Positions 1 through 8,436 of a stretch of DNA of 64,000 nt are shown here, in pieces. Numbering within the stretch: the stretch's first letter is position 1; every line of letters starts with the position of its first letter. The notes under the pieces were generated by a model. The model was given only the letters and a program-made list of their open reading frames with translations. It did not search any database and was not told the DNA's origin. This DNA is from Ferdinandcohnia sp036962685 (GTDB taxonomy: Bacteria; Bacillota; Bacilli; Bacillales; Bacillaceae_L). The stretch is taken from the NCBI RefSeq assembly GCF_036962685.1, contig NZ_JBALOP010000025.1, forward strand, positions 124,001 to 188,000, read 5' to 3'. The position numbers and the translations under genes are program-made.

Positions 1-2
1 AA

Positions 3-593
3 ATGCCAATTGAGGCAAGGGAAAAACTATTATATGCGGGGCTAAGGCTTTTTACTGAAGCGGGATACCAAAAGACATCTGTGCTTGAAATTGTGGAAAT
101 GGCAAGGGTTTCAAAAACAACCTATTATCAGCATTTTAACAGTAAAGAGGAACTGATGGTAGCCTTGTTTGAACAACTAGGCGATGAAATGGCCGAGGAG
201 GTAAGACACGCGATTATACAGGAAGAAAGAATGTCATACAAGGCATTTGCAGGGATTAATCGTTATATTCAAGTCTGCTTTGAAAATAAACATGTTGCCC
301 AAATTTTATTAGTCGAATCAGTTGGGGTGTCTCGTAATGTTGAATTAGTGAGGAAACGATCACACCAGGTATTCGCAAACATCATCCTGCAAACTGTTGA
401 AACAGAGCTTCCAATCACTGTTACACAAAAAGAGATGAAAATTGTAGCTCAGGCGATGGTCGGTGCAATCAATGAAGTCATCATGCAGTTCTTTTTTGAT
501 TCGAAGGAAAAGAATCTCCATTTTGAAGAAATTTCTCGTTTACTTAATCGCATTGTGATTTCTGCATTCGTAAACCTTGGGGTGCAGGAATAA
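3..593 (+). CDS. TetR/AcrR family transcriptional regulator
   Basis: A 196-residue predicted DNA-binding repressor. The N-terminus has the TetR helix-turn-helix, with LFTEAGYQKTSVLEI followed by VSKTTYYQHFNSKEEL at about residues 17-50. The rest is a helical ligand-binding domain of the usual length. The ATG lies two bases from the window edge, so the upstream ribosome binding site cannot be seen and the true start could be further upstream. The next genes on the same strand encode an SCP2 lipid carrier and an SDR enzyme, so it probably senses an acyl or lipid-like ligand and controls that pair; this is inference. An imperfect palindrome at 609-632 between it and the SCP2 gene is a candidate operator. 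Confidence 0.85.
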   Translation: MPIEAREKLLYAGLRLFTEAGYQKTSVLEIVEMARVSKTTYYQHFNSKEELMVALFEQLGDEMAEEVRHAIIQEERMSYKAFAGINRYIQVCFENKHVAQILLVESVGVSRNVELVRKRSHQVFANIILQTVETELPITVTQKEMKIVAQAMVGAINEVIMQFFFDSKEKNLHFEEISRLLNRIVISAFVNLGVQE

Positions 594-608
594 GTTTTTT
601 GCATAGTG

Positions 609-632
609 GATACGAGTCCGTACTCGGTTATC
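609..632. promoter_or_regulatory. Palindrome, candidate TetR operator
   Basis: The left arm GATACGAGT (609-617) and right arm ACTCGGTTATC (622-632) are complementary except for a two-base bulge and are separated by CCGT. The site lies between the TetR gene and the SCP2 gene. There is no U-tract after it, so an operator is more likely than a terminator. The assignment to the TetR protein is inference. Confidence 0.4.
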
Positions 633-678
633 ATCAAATATTTAACTAATATTATATTTTTATAGAGGAGGTAGTGAC

Positions 679-1041
679 ATGACTAATGGAATAGAAAATT
701 ATACCTTGGAAGAAATGATGCAAAAAATTGAAGAAATTATTAATCAAAACCCCGGACCGATCGAAGGGTTGAATGTCATTTATCAATTCAATATTACGGG
801 GGATGATGAAGGCGCATTTCAGCTTCAATTAGCAGAAGGTAAAGCGAAAGTTTGCAATAACAAGGAAGGTGCCAATTGTGAATTGGTTTTATCGCTAGAA
901 AACTTTAGAAAATTTTTACTAGGAAAGCTGAATGGAACTCAAGCATTCATGACAGGAAAATTAAAAATAAAAGGTGATATTGGCAAAGCAATAAAACTTG
1001 AGGGACTTTTACGCGAATATAGTCTAAAAGAGTATTTATAA
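679..1041 (+). CDS. SCP2 sterol-binding domain protein
   Basis: A 120-residue stand-alone SCP2-like domain. The family binds acyl chains, sterols and other hydrophobic ligands in a cytosolic pocket. The sequence shows the family pattern of an alternating strand core (YQFNITGDDEGAFQLQL), a C-terminal FLLGKLNGTQAFMTGKLKIKG segment typical of SCP2 domains, and a final helix. A strong GAGGAGGT ribosome binding site precedes the ATG. The gene sits 34 nt before an SDR/acyl-CoA-reductase-like gene and after a TetR regulator, which suggests a small operon handling a lipid-like substrate. The actual ligand cannot be told from sequence. Confidence 0.85.
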   Translation: MTNGIENYTLEEMMQKIEEIINQNPGPIEGLNVIYQFNITGDDEGAFQLQLAEGKAKVCNNKEGANCELVLSLENFRKFLLGKLNGTQAFMTGKLKIKGDIGKAIKLEGLLREYSLKEYL

Positions 1042-1075
1042 CAATCTAATTTTTATTTTTGAAAGGAGTGAAAGG

Positions 1076-2134
1076 ATGAAGCATTTTTTAATGACTGGTT
1101 TTCCAGGTTTTTTAGCCACCAGATTATTACATTCATTGATACAAAAATACGAAGATGCTCAATTTGTATTATTGGTTCATCCAAGTCAAGTTGAATTAGC
1201 AAATGACAGAATCGAAGGTTTAGTCAATGTTGAATTGAAAATAGGGGATATCACAGATGAATCGCTAGGTTTTTCAAAGAATGATAGAGAATTGCTTCGG
1301 GAAAAATTAACCCATGTCTTTCATCTAGCCGCTATATATGATTTGGCTGTACCACAATCGATTGCTGAAAAAGTCAATGTCGAGGGTACGAGAAATATTA
1401 ATCTGTTTGTTCAAACGCTTCAGCATTTGGAAAGGTATGTGTATTTCAGTACGGCGTATGTATCTGGAAATCGTACAGGTGTGATTAAGGAATCAGAGCT
1501 CCAGATGGGTCAGCAATTTAAAAATCATTATGAAGAAACAAAATATAAGGCAGAATTACTTGTTCAGGAGCTAGATGTTCCGTACACCATTATCCGACCG
1601 GGCATTACCGTTGGAAACTCTGAATCTGGTGAGACGTCAAAATTTGATGGGCCATATTTTATCATGAGGATTTTAGACCGGATACGGTTTATGCCAATTC
1701 CTTACTTAGGAAAGGGTAACGTTTTATTTAATGTTGTCCCGTACGATTATTTGATTCAAGCTACTGTTTATTTATCGGGGGCTGAAGCAGCGAAGAGAAA
1801 AACCTTTCATCTAACTGATCCAAACCCGCATCAAGCACGGGATTTATATCGTATGATTTGTGAGGAATTACTTGGCAAAAAGCCAACTTGGACGATTTCT
1901 CCTAGATTGGTTGAGCTTGGGCTGTCTCTTTCTTTTGTGAGGAAATTCTTTGGGGTAGAGAAAGAAGCTGTTGAATATTTTAGATTGCCAGCCCAATATG
2001 ATGCAAGTGCTGCGAGAAGAGTGCTGGAAGAGGGTGGGGTTGCTTGCCCAGATTTTAAGGACTATGTAGGTAATATTGTTTCGTACTACAAACAACATCG
2101 TCATGATTCAGATAAAAAAATACATATTACGTAA
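1076..2134 (+). CDS. SDR family oxidoreductase (NAD-binding, acyl-CoA-reductase-like)
   Basis: A 352-residue extended short-chain dehydrogenase/reductase. The N-terminus has a Rossmann motif TGFPGFLA (variant of TGxxGxxG) at residues 7-14. The active-site region has YVYFSTAYVSG followed by a YEETKYKAE segment that carries the YxxxK pair. The arrangement resembles the NAD_binding_4 (male-sterility/fatty acyl-CoA reductase) branch, with the IIRPGITVG substrate-loop motif. It follows the SCP2 gene closely and has an AAAGGAGTG ribosome binding site. A role in reducing or epimerising an acyl or isoprenoid substrate is inference. No membrane segment is obvious. Confidence 0.8.
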   Translation: MKHFLMTGFPGFLATRLLHSLIQKYEDAQFVLLVHPSQVELANDRIEGLVNVELKIGDITDESLGFSKNDRELLREKLTHVFHLAAIYDLAVPQSIAEKVNVEGTRNINLFVQTLQHLERYVYFSTAYVSGNRTGVIKESELQMGQQFKNHYEETKYKAELLVQELDVPYTIIRPGITVGNSESGETSKFDGPYFIMRILDRIRFMPIPYLGKGNVLFNVVPYDYLIQATVYLSGAEAAKRKTFHLTDPNPHQARDLYRMICEELLGKKPTWTISPRLVELGLSLSFVRKFFGVEKEAVEYFRLPAQYDASAARRVLEEGGVACPDFKDYVGNIVSYYKQHRHDSDKKIHIT

Positions 2135-2206
2135 TCACAATGAGGCTGGTGTCTCATTGTTTACCTTTGCTATAATCTTTGGTAGATATTGGAGAGGGTG
2201 AAAGGG

Positions 2207-2887
2207 ATGGCTGATTTCAAGTGGCATGAAGAAGCGGAAAAACAATGGGATGGTCGGGCGGACTTTTGGAGCAAACAAAGCCAAGCGATGTGGAATTCAG
2301 GGAGTCGCTCCACAATTATTCCATTTTTTTCTAAGTTTCTAAAAGAAGACGCTATTATTTTAGATGCAGGCTGTGGTGACGGCTATGGATCATTTTTACT
2401 TGCAGAGCGTGGCTATCGGGTAGTGGGTGCTGATATTTCGGCTGAAATGATTCAAAAGGCAAATAAACAGAGTAAATCTGAAAACTTAACATTCACACAA
2501 GCTGATTTAACTGCTCTTCCCTTTGAGGATGCATCTTTTTCAGGCATCATGGCAATCAACTCGATTGAGTGGACAGAGGTGCCCTTGAAGGCAATTAATG
2601 AAATTAAGAGAGTGACAAAACCAGGTGGTATTTTCTGTGCAGGATTATTGGGACCTACAGCCGGGCCTCGGCAAAATTCGTATCCACGCTTATACGGTAA
2701 AAAAGTCATTCAAAACACGATGATGCCATGGGAATTTGAGCAATTGGTTTCAGAAAGTGGCTGGACGGTTGTCGATGGTCAACCGGTATACAAGGATGCT
2801 GTAAATAAAGAGATGACAAAGGGGCTACCAAGAGAACTAAAACAGGCACTATCATTTATGTGGGTGTTTATTTTAAAGAAGGAATAA
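2207..2887 (+). CDS. Class I SAM-dependent methyltransferase
   Basis: A 226-residue soluble methyltransferase. Motif I reads LDAGCGDGYGS at about residues 51-61, followed by the acidic VVGADIS strand-2 end that contacts SAM ribose, then LPFEDASFSGIMAIN (motif II region). This is the Methyltransf_11 pattern. The substrate is unknown. The in-frame TTG at 2189 lacks a ribosome binding site, whereas GGAGAGGGTG precedes the ATG at 2207, so the later start is chosen. It is separated from the SDR gene by about 70 nt and ends just before a bidirectional terminator. Confidence 0.85.
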   Translation: MADFKWHEEAEKQWDGRADFWSKQSQAMWNSGSRSTIIPFFSKFLKEDAIILDAGCGDGYGSFLLAERGYRVVGADISAEMIQKANKQSKSENLTFTQADLTALPFEDASFSGIMAINSIEWTEVPLKAINEIKRVTKPGGIFCAGLLGPTAGPRQNSYPRLYGKKVIQNTMMPWEFEQLVSESGWTVVDGQPVYKDAVNKEMTKGLPRELKQALSFMWVFILKKE

Positions 2888-2892
2888 CAATA

Positions 2893-2926
2893 AAAAAAGG
2901 GTATCTCGGTCGAGAGATACCTTTAC
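2893..2926. terminator. Bidirectional terminator between methyltransferase and metA
   Basis: The stem GGTATCTC (2900-2907) pairs with GAGATACC (2914-2921) around a six-base loop. It is flanked by an A-run on the left and TTT on the right, so it can serve both converging genes. Confidence 0.75.
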
Positions 2927-2927
2927 G

Positions 2928-3833
2928 TTATTCCCAGTCATACGGTGTTTCTTGATATACATAATAATTTAGCCAATTCGCGAACAGGAGGTAGGAATGC
3001 GATCTCCAGCTGTGTACTGGTGGATTGGCTGGGTCATTATTCGGAAAATAATTAACAGGTATAATCTTTTTTCCTTTTGCAAGGTCGCGTTCATATTCCT
3101 CTTTCAACGTATTGACGTCATATTCAGGGTGTCCTGTTAAAAAAATATGTTTTCCATCATTTGAGGCAACTAAACACACACCAGCATCTTCAGAAACGGA
3201 CAGCAACGTTAACCCTTCAACATTTTCAATTTCCTCAAGTGTTACCTCTGTAAATCGGGAATGTGGAACAAAATAAAAATCATCAAAACCGCGAACAAGC
3301 TTAACATCCTTATTTACTACACGGTGGTGAAACACACCGGTACATTTTCCAGGTAGAGGATATTTCTTGACTCCATAATGATAGAAGAGTCCTGCTTGTG
3401 CGCCCCAGCATATATGTAAGGTCGAGGTCACGTTTGTTTTTGTCCACTCCATGATTTCTTTGAGCTCTTCCCAATAATTTACATCTTCAAACGAGAGGTG
3501 CTCAATGGGTGCACCTGTAATAATCATTCCATCAAATTTTCTGTTCTTAATGTCAGAAAATGAAGTGTAAAATTTATTAAGATGATTCTTTCCTGTGTTT
3601 TTTGCTACATGGGTTTCCGGGAATAAAAGCGTAATATTCAGCTGCAATGGGGAATTTCCAAGAAGTCTAAGGAGCTGAGTTTCTGTTCGTTCTTTTTCAG
3701 GCATAATGTTTAAGATTATTATATTAAGTGGACGAATGTCCTGGCTATATGCACGATCCTCATCCATCACAAATATATTCTCTGATTCTAACACTTCTTT
3801 CGCTGGTAGGTCATGAGGTATATTAATTGGCAA
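2928..3833 (-). CDS. metA: Homoserine O-acetyltransferase MetA
   Basis: This enzyme acylates L-homoserine for methionine synthesis in the cytosol. Starting at TTG 3833 gives 301 residues beginning PINIPHDLPA, as in MetA proteins. It places the nucleophile at Cys142 (ICWGAQ) and the specificity residue at Glu111 (TGAPIE). Glu at 111 is associated with acetyl-CoA use and Gly with succinyl-CoA, so acetyltransferase is the better name. The catalytic His is in LTGHPEYD. AGGGGG lies 9 nt before the TTG. An ATG at 3842 is the alternative start, and the longer ORF to 3926 lacks a family match. A large palindromic element (3862-3975) lies immediately upstream. No SAM-box (S-box) riboswitch was recognised. 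Confidence 0.95.
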   Translation of the reverse strand: MPINIPHDLPAKEVLESENIFVMDEDRAYSQDIRPLNIIILNIMPEKERTETQLLRLLGNSPLQLNITLLFPETHVAKNTGKNHLNKFYTSFSDIKNRKFDGMIITGAPIEHLSFEDVNYWEELKEIMEWTKTNVTSTLHICWGAQAGLFYHYGVKKYPLPGKCTGVFHHRVVNKDVKLVRGFDDFYFVPHSRFTEVTLEEIENVEGLTLLSVSEDAGVCLVASNDGKHIFLTGHPEYDVNTLKEEYERDLAKGKKIIPVNYFPNNDPANPPVHSWRSHSYLLFANWLNYYVYQETPYDWE

Positions 3834-4154
3834 TCCTATCATCCCCCTAATTCTTGTATAATGTCTAGCTCTAGCGACTAGTCCCTCGAGGTCATAAGCC
3901 AAACATCGACGTTTGCCACAGGACATGGTAGTAGTTAGTCGATGTTAATCGACCAAGTCGCTTGCGCTTTTCTATTATAATTGAAATTTTACAACAATTC
4001 ACATATGAATATCAATTAAAAAATCTTTACTCTTTTTAAGTGATAAAGGAAATGACAAAAAAATAATGGTTTTACTTTTAACCGGTGTATCGGATAGGGT
4101 AAGATATAGGTGGTAAGGAATGATTATACTAAAAGATTCTTGGGGGAATTGTGC
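3834..4154. other. Divergent metA/fhs intergenic region
   Basis: This 321-base stretch has no gene. It holds the palindromic element at 3862-3975 and about 180 bp of AT-rich sequence before fhs. The in-frame extension of the fhs ORF upstream to 4110 is judged non-coding, because GGGGGA sits 8 nt before the ATG at 4155. No known riboswitch was recognised. Confidence 0.6.
3862..3975. repeat. Nested palindromic intergenic element upstream of metA
   Basis: The outer arms AGCGACT (3873-3879) and AGTCGCT (3956-3962) enclose inner arms AACATCGAC (3902-3910) and GTCGATGTT (3938-3946). The edges read GTCTAGCTCTAGCG on the left and CTTGCGCTTTTC on the right. From memory this edge pattern belongs to a dispersed intergenic repeat of Bacillaceae, but no database comparison was possible. 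It lies in the metA 5' region. A TATAAT-like -10 on the minus strand just outside it (3974-3979) would place it inside a metA leader transcript. Confidence 0.6.
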
Positions 4155-5843
4155 ATGGAATTATCAACGAAATATAAGTCTGATATTGAAATTGCTCAAG
4201 AGGCTGAATTAAAGCCAATCAAGGAGATTGTGCAGCAGCTTGATTTACTAGATGAAGAAGTCGAACCCTATGGTCATTACAAAGCAAAAATTTCCTTGGA
4301 TGTAATGAAGCGCCTTGAAAAGAAAAAGGATGGCAAAGTCATTCTTGTAACTTCCATTAATCCAACACCAGCTGGTGAAGGAAAGTCGACAGTTACGGTG
4401 GGGCTTGGACAAGGACTTGCAAAGCTTGGGAAAAATGCGATGATCGCGATGAGAGAACCATCTCTTGGGCCAACAATGGGAATTAAAGGCGGGGCAACAG
4501 GCGGTGGTTATTCCCAGGTTATTCCAATGGAAGAAATCAATTTGCATTTTACTGGTGATTTCCACGCAATTACCACGGCGAATAACACATTATCTGCCTT
4601 GATTGATAACCATATCCATCAAGGAAATGAGCTTCAAATTGATGTGAGACGTGTTACTTGGAAACGGGTTGTGGATTTAAATGACCGCGCTCTACGAAAC
4701 GTGATTGTTGGACTTGGAGGTCCGATTCAAGGTGTGCCACGTGAGGATGGCTTTGATATTACCGTAGCATCTGAGATTATGGCGATTTTCTGTCTTGCGA
4801 CGGATTTGCAGGATTTGAAGAAAAGATTAGCTAAAATTGTCGTAGGCTATGATATACATAAACAACCGGTAACAGCAAGTGACATTGGTGCAGAGGGTGC
4901 GCTAACGCTTTTATTAAAGGATGCGCTTAAACCCAATTTAGTTCAAACACTTGAACATACTCCTGCATTGATTCATGGTGGACCATTTGCCAATATCGCC
5001 CATGGCTGTAATTCTGTCATTGCGACAAAAATGGCGTCAAAATTAGCCGATTATGTGTTAACAGAGGGTGGATTTGGTGCCGACCTTGGTGCTGAGAAAT
5101 TTCTTGACATTAAAGCAAGATATGCCGAAATTAAACCAGAGGCGGTTGTCATTGTCGCAACAAATCGTGCATTAAAAATGCACGGTGGCGTGGCGAAGGA
5201 AAATCTCAAGGAAGAGAATGTCGAGGCTTTAGCAAAAGGTTTAGAGAACTTGCAAAAGCATATTGAAACAGTTCAAGCTTTTGGCCTGCCGTTTGTCGTA
5301 GCAATCAATCGATTTGTTACAGATACAGAAAAAGAAGTAGAGAAAATTGAAACATGGTGTGCGGAACATTCTTATCCAGTAGCCCTCACAGAAGTTTGGG
5401 AAAAGGGTGGCGAAGGTGGAGTTGAGCTTGCCGAGAAATTGCTCGAAGTCATCGAAACTGGAGAAAACCATTTTGCACCTCTTTACGAATTATCCGCTTC
5501 CATTGAAGAAAAAGTAAAAATGATTGCTAGGACCGTTTACGGTGCGAAGGACGTTGAGTTTTCTTCAAAGGCGAAAAAGCAAATACGCGATTTCGAGAAA
5601 TTCGGCTGGAGTAATCTGCCAATCTGTATGGCGAAAACACAATATTCACTTTCAGACGACCCAACTTTACTAGGACGACCAACTGATTTTACAATTACAA
5701 TTCGTGAATTCAGACCATCTATTGGTGCCGGATTTATCGTTGCTTTAACAGGTGAAGTGATGACCATGCCAGGACTTCCGAAAAAACCAGCAGCACTTAA
5801 CATGGATGTAACAGTAGAAGGAAAAGCAGTCGGGTTATTTTAA
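4155..5843 (+). CDS. fhs: Formate--tetrahydrofolate ligase
   Basis: A 562-residue enzyme that makes 10-formyl-tetrahydrofolate from formate, ATP and THF in the cytosol, feeding purine and fMet synthesis. The N-terminus SDIEIAQEAELKPI is typical of the family. The nucleotide loop TPAGEGKST is at about residues 66-74, and the EPSLGPTMGIKGGATGGG segment and the MPGLPKKPAA C-terminus are family signatures. The ATG at 4155 is preceded by GGGGGA with 8 nt spacing and gives the usual family length. A GGGGG/CCCCC terminator follows. Its distance from thyA and dfrA in the same window is consistent with shared folate metabolism but not a shared operon. Confidence 0.97.
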   Translation: MELSTKYKSDIEIAQEAELKPIKEIVQQLDLLDEEVEPYGHYKAKISLDVMKRLEKKKDGKVILVTSINPTPAGEGKSTVTVGLGQGLAKLGKNAMIAMREPSLGPTMGIKGGATGGGYSQVIPMEEINLHFTGDFHAITTANNTLSALIDNHIHQGNELQIDVRRVTWKRVVDLNDRALRNVIVGLGGPIQGVPREDGFDITVASEIMAIFCLATDLQDLKKRLAKIVVGYDIHKQPVTASDIGAEGALTLLLKDALKPNLVQTLEHTPALIHGGPFANIAHGCNSVIATKMASKLADYVLTEGGFGADLGAEKFLDIKARYAEIKPEAVVIVATNRALKMHGGVAKENLKEENVEALAKGLENLQKHIETVQAFGLPFVVAINRFVTDTEKEVEKIETWCAEHSYPVALTEVWEKGGEGGVELAEKLLEVIETGENHFAPLYELSASIEEKVKMIARTVYGAKDVEFSSKAKKQIRDFEKFGWSNLPICMAKTQYSLSDDPTLLGRPTDFTITIREFRPSIGAGFIVALTGEVMTMPGLPKKPAALNMDVTVEGKAVGLF

Positions 5844-5875
5844 TTTAATACGTGGAGTTAATCGTAAATCGCCTG

Positions 5876-5899
5876 TAAGGGGGGAATCCCCCTTTTTTC
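5876..5899 (+). terminator. fhs terminator
   Basis: AAGGGGG pairs with CCCCCTT around a short GAAT-like loop and is followed by TTTTTTC. Confidence 0.75.
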
Positions 5900-5912
5900 A
5901 AAAAAGGATGGT

Positions 5913-6428
5913 ATGAACATGTTTGATCCAACTGTATTCGAAAATTTGAAGGTTGTTATTGAAGGTGCCCTTTATGATTTAGATTTAGAAGGTAAAATCT
6001 TGATTATAGATCGTCAGGATCAGGTCGATATGGCAAAAATGGGCAGGCATTACCAAATTACCTTCAAAGACAGAACAATTGACACAATTCATGCCTATAT
6101 AGACTTAAAAATTGACCTCGATAATCTAGTCACAGAACTTAGAAATACGGACGGAAAGCCGGGCTGTTTCCTTGAACTTGGTTTTACTTTTAAATTGAAT
6201 TCATTGGATGCTTGTTCTATGATCGAAAAAGTACTGACCACCATCTGGGGGGAAGCAAGAGAAATTGAACAGGAAATCAAGTATCAATTCGGTTCGAAAA
6301 AACAATATACAAACAATAGTAAAATTATTTTTCACCGTTTAATACATGAAGATAATATCGATGACCTTCTCGATATGATTGACTATATCATTGATTCAAT
6401 CCATCAATTACATAATGAGATATACTAA
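5913..6428 (+). CDS. Conserved hypothetical protein, 171 aa
   Basis: I do not recognise the family. The protein is acidic and soluble, with no signal peptide or membrane segment. Its middle part has alternating strands (GRHYQITFKDRTIDTIHAYIDLKIDLD), and the C-terminal half is helical and rich in Asp, Ile and Leu (LLDMIDYIIDSIHQLHNEIY). AAAGGATGG precedes the ATG at 5913, and a second ATG at 5919 is possible. It stands alone between the fhs terminator and a DegV gene, so it may be transcribed by itself. Confidence 0.7.
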   Translation: MNMFDPTVFENLKVVIEGALYDLDLEGKILIIDRQDQVDMAKMGRHYQITFKDRTIDTIHAYIDLKIDLDNLVTELRNTDGKPGCFLELGFTFKLNSLDACSMIEKVLTTIWGEAREIEQEIKYQFGSKKQYTNNSKIIFHRLIHEDNIDDLLDMIDYIIDSIHQLHNEIY

Positions 6429-6555
6429 GGGGCATTCATGCCTCTTTTTCTACACCTAAAAAATTAAATTTTCAGATAGTTTTTAGTGCTTTCTATAATA
6501 TTATTATCTAGTATATAGTAAAATAGTTATAGTACATTTATAAGGAGGGGATTTT

Positions 6556-7401
6556 ATGGGAAAAATCGCATGGGTTACAGATAGTACAGGATTTTTAGAT
6601 GAAGAGCTTTCCAATCATGAGGATATATACGTCATACCGATGACAGTTTTTTTTGATGAAGAAGAATACCTAGATGGGGTAACGATTTCACCGGCCCAGT
6701 TTTTTGAACGATTAAAAACGGCTAAAACCAATCCAAAGACATCTCAGCCTTCCATTGGAAGCTTTGTGGAATTATACAATAGTCTTAAAGATAATTACGA
6801 TGAGATCATCTCTGTTCATATCTCTGAAAAATTAAGCGGGACCGTTTCGTCTGCGAGACAAGCAGCAGAATTGGTTAATATCCCTGTAACTGTCATTGAT
6901 TCAAAAATACTAACCTATCCAATGACAAAATTGATGAAGGAAGGGATAAGGCTCATCGAGCAGGGTGGGAGTTCATCTGACGTAGAAAAGCATATTGGTG
7001 AGTTAGCAGAGAAATTAGAAACATATGTGATCATCGGCAGCTTAGAACAACTTCACCGAAGTGGCAGAATGAACACAGCCCAATATTTCCTAGGTAGCAT
7101 GCTGCAAATAAAGCCGGTCATACAGATAGTTGATGGCGCGTTGTCAGTTAAAGAAAAGGTGCGTTCTGAAAATAAAGCAACAAGTAAAATACTAGGCTAT
7201 CTAAAGGATGCAATCGCGAAAAATCAGCTTGAAGAGGTTTATATTTTATATGGCTTAGACGATTCTAAAACAAAGGAATGGGAGCAGAAAATTAGAGAAT
7301 TTGCACCAGACTCTATTTCAATTAAGGCGTGCCCGCTTGGGGTAGCGATTGGCGTCCATGCCGGTGAAAATACAATCGGAATCAGCTGGATGAATAAATA
7401 A
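6556..7401 (+). CDS. DegV family fatty-acid-binding protein
   Basis: A 281-residue DegV-type protein. Members bind a single fatty acid and in some Firmicutes (FakB) present it to a FakA kinase for phospholipid synthesis. Signatures seen are the N-terminal VTDSTG, the central TSQPSIGSFVELYNSL, and ISEKLSGTVSSA, which lines the head-group pocket. The C-terminal half carries IGSLEQLHRSGRMNTAQ. An AAGGAGGGG ribosome binding site precedes the ATG. A second DegV gene lies at 21196-22038. The specificity for saturated or unsaturated chains cannot be judged from sequence. Confidence 0.92.
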   Translation: MGKIAWVTDSTGFLDEELSNHEDIYVIPMTVFFDEEEYLDGVTISPAQFFERLKTAKTNPKTSQPSIGSFVELYNSLKDNYDEIISVHISEKLSGTVSSARQAAELVNIPVTVIDSKILTYPMTKLMKEGIRLIEQGGSSSDVEKHIGELAEKLETYVIIGSLEQLHRSGRMNTAQYFLGSMLQIKPVIQIVDGALSVKEKVRSENKATSKILGYLKDAIAKNQLEEVYILYGLDDSKTKEWEQKIREFAPDSISIKACPLGVAIGVHAGENTIGISWMNK

Positions 7402-7402
7402 T

Positions 7403-7648
7403 CTATTTTACTAGTACGTATTGCACTTCGTTATGAGAAAGGGGAGCAATGGCCGCAATTTTATATCCAATGCTTAAGAATTGGGAGATTGCTTCTGCAC
7501 AGTTCGGGTTTGGCGGCTCGGTCGGAGCATGAAGGCTCTTATGAAGCTGTAGAAATTGATTCGTAACGGGATTACAAGTGATTATTACGACATGACGTCC
7601 AAACCATGCTGTTCCAATTTCCCGATTTATATCATTCGGATAATACAT
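7403..7648 (-). CDS. Small hypothetical protein, 81 aa
   Basis: An unrecognised small protein that begins MYYPNDINREIG after an AAAGGTGG ribosome binding site with 9 nt spacing. The ORF could be opened further to 7708, but that stretch lacks a better site. The sequence mixes short hydrophobic strands (HVVIITCNP, IGYKIAAIAPL) with a Pro/Asn-rich turn (APTEPPNPNC). There is no clear signal peptide or full membrane helix. It converges on the DegV gene with a one-base gap and no obvious terminator between them. Confidence 0.6.
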   Translation of the reverse strand: MYYPNDINREIGTAWFGRHVVIITCNPVTNQFLQLHKSLHAPTEPPNPNCAEAISQFLSIGYKIAAIAPLSHNEVQYVLVK

Positions 7649-7788
7649 ATATCTTTTACCACCTTTCACCTTAAGCTGGAGTTCCTCTAGCTTTTTTATT
7701 TTATGCACAGATCAAGATGTGCGCGACAGTTTAGTTGCAGCTGTTATATGATACAATGGTTACGATATTGAAGTCAGTGGAGGAAAAA

Positions 7789-8436
7789 ATGGAGCAACAA
7801 CAAATAATTGAAGCGACAATAACTTTTGTAAAAAATATTTTACAGTCTGATAGCAGTGGCCATGACTGGTGGCATATTGAACGCGTTAGAAAGGCTGCCA
7901 TACAACTAGGTGAAAAAGAAAAAGCCAATTTATTTATCATTGAAATGGCGGCATTATTACATGATGTGGCAGACGAAAAATTAAATAACTCGGAAGAAGA
8001 AGGCCTTCGGAAAGTTCGTGATTGGCTGACTTCCTTACATATACCTGATTCTGAACAAGAAGAGATTCTCGAAATCATCTCAACAATGTCCTTTAAGGGT
8101 GGGAACAGACCTCTAATGAAAACAATTGAAGGACAGGTAGTACAGGATGCTGACCGCTTGGATGCGATCGGTGCAATTGGCATTGCAAGAACCTTTGCCT
8201 ACGCGGGCGCTCATGGTGATTTAATGTATGACCCAAATTTACCGTTTCGCGAAAACATGACAAAGGAAGAATATCGAAACGGAAAATCCACAGCAGTTAA
8301 TCATTTTTATGAAAAATTATTAAAATTAATTGATACCCTTAATACGAACGCAGCAAAAGAAGCAGCCCAGGAACGACATGATTTTATGTTAGCGTTTCTT
8401 GATCAATTTTATAAAGAATGGAATGGACAGTTATGA
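7789..8436 (+). CDS. ypgQ: HD domain phosphohydrolase (YpgQ/YedJ type)
   Basis: A 215-residue metal-dependent HD hydrolase. The metal ligands are visible as HDWWHIERVRK (about residues 24-34), the HD pair in ALLHDVADEK (about 61-70), and the distal Asp in QDADRLDAIGAIGIART. This is the YpgQ/YedJ subfamily, and B. subtilis YpgQ is described as a nucleotide pyrophosphohydrolase. GTGGAGGAA precedes the ATG at 7789. The upstream in-frame codons from 7735 lack a site. The stop overlaps the start of the ABC-F gene as ATGA, which implies translational coupling. Confidence 0.85.
   Translation: MEQQQIIEATITFVKNILQSDSSGHDWWHIERVRKAAIQLGEKEKANLFIIEMAALLHDVADEKLNNSEEEGLRKVRDWLTSLHIPDSEQEEILEIISTMSFKGGNRPLMKTIEGQVVQDADRLDAIGAIGIARTFAYAGAHGDLMYDPNLPFRENMTKEEYRNGKSTAVNHFYEKLLKLIDTLNTNAAKEAAQERHDFMLAFLDQFYKEWNGQL

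Noticed and set aside
3834..3926. N-terminal extension of MetA
   Set aside because: It would add 31 residues encoded largely by the palindromic element and would shift the conserved Glu111/Cys142 numbering.
4110..4154. N-terminal extension of fhs
   Set aside because: No ribosome binding site fits the upstream codon, and the family length is met by the ATG at 4155.
3834..4154. SAM riboswitch upstream of metA
   Set aside because: The S-box core pattern (AGAGAGGTGGAGGGACTGGCCC type) was not found on the minus strand.
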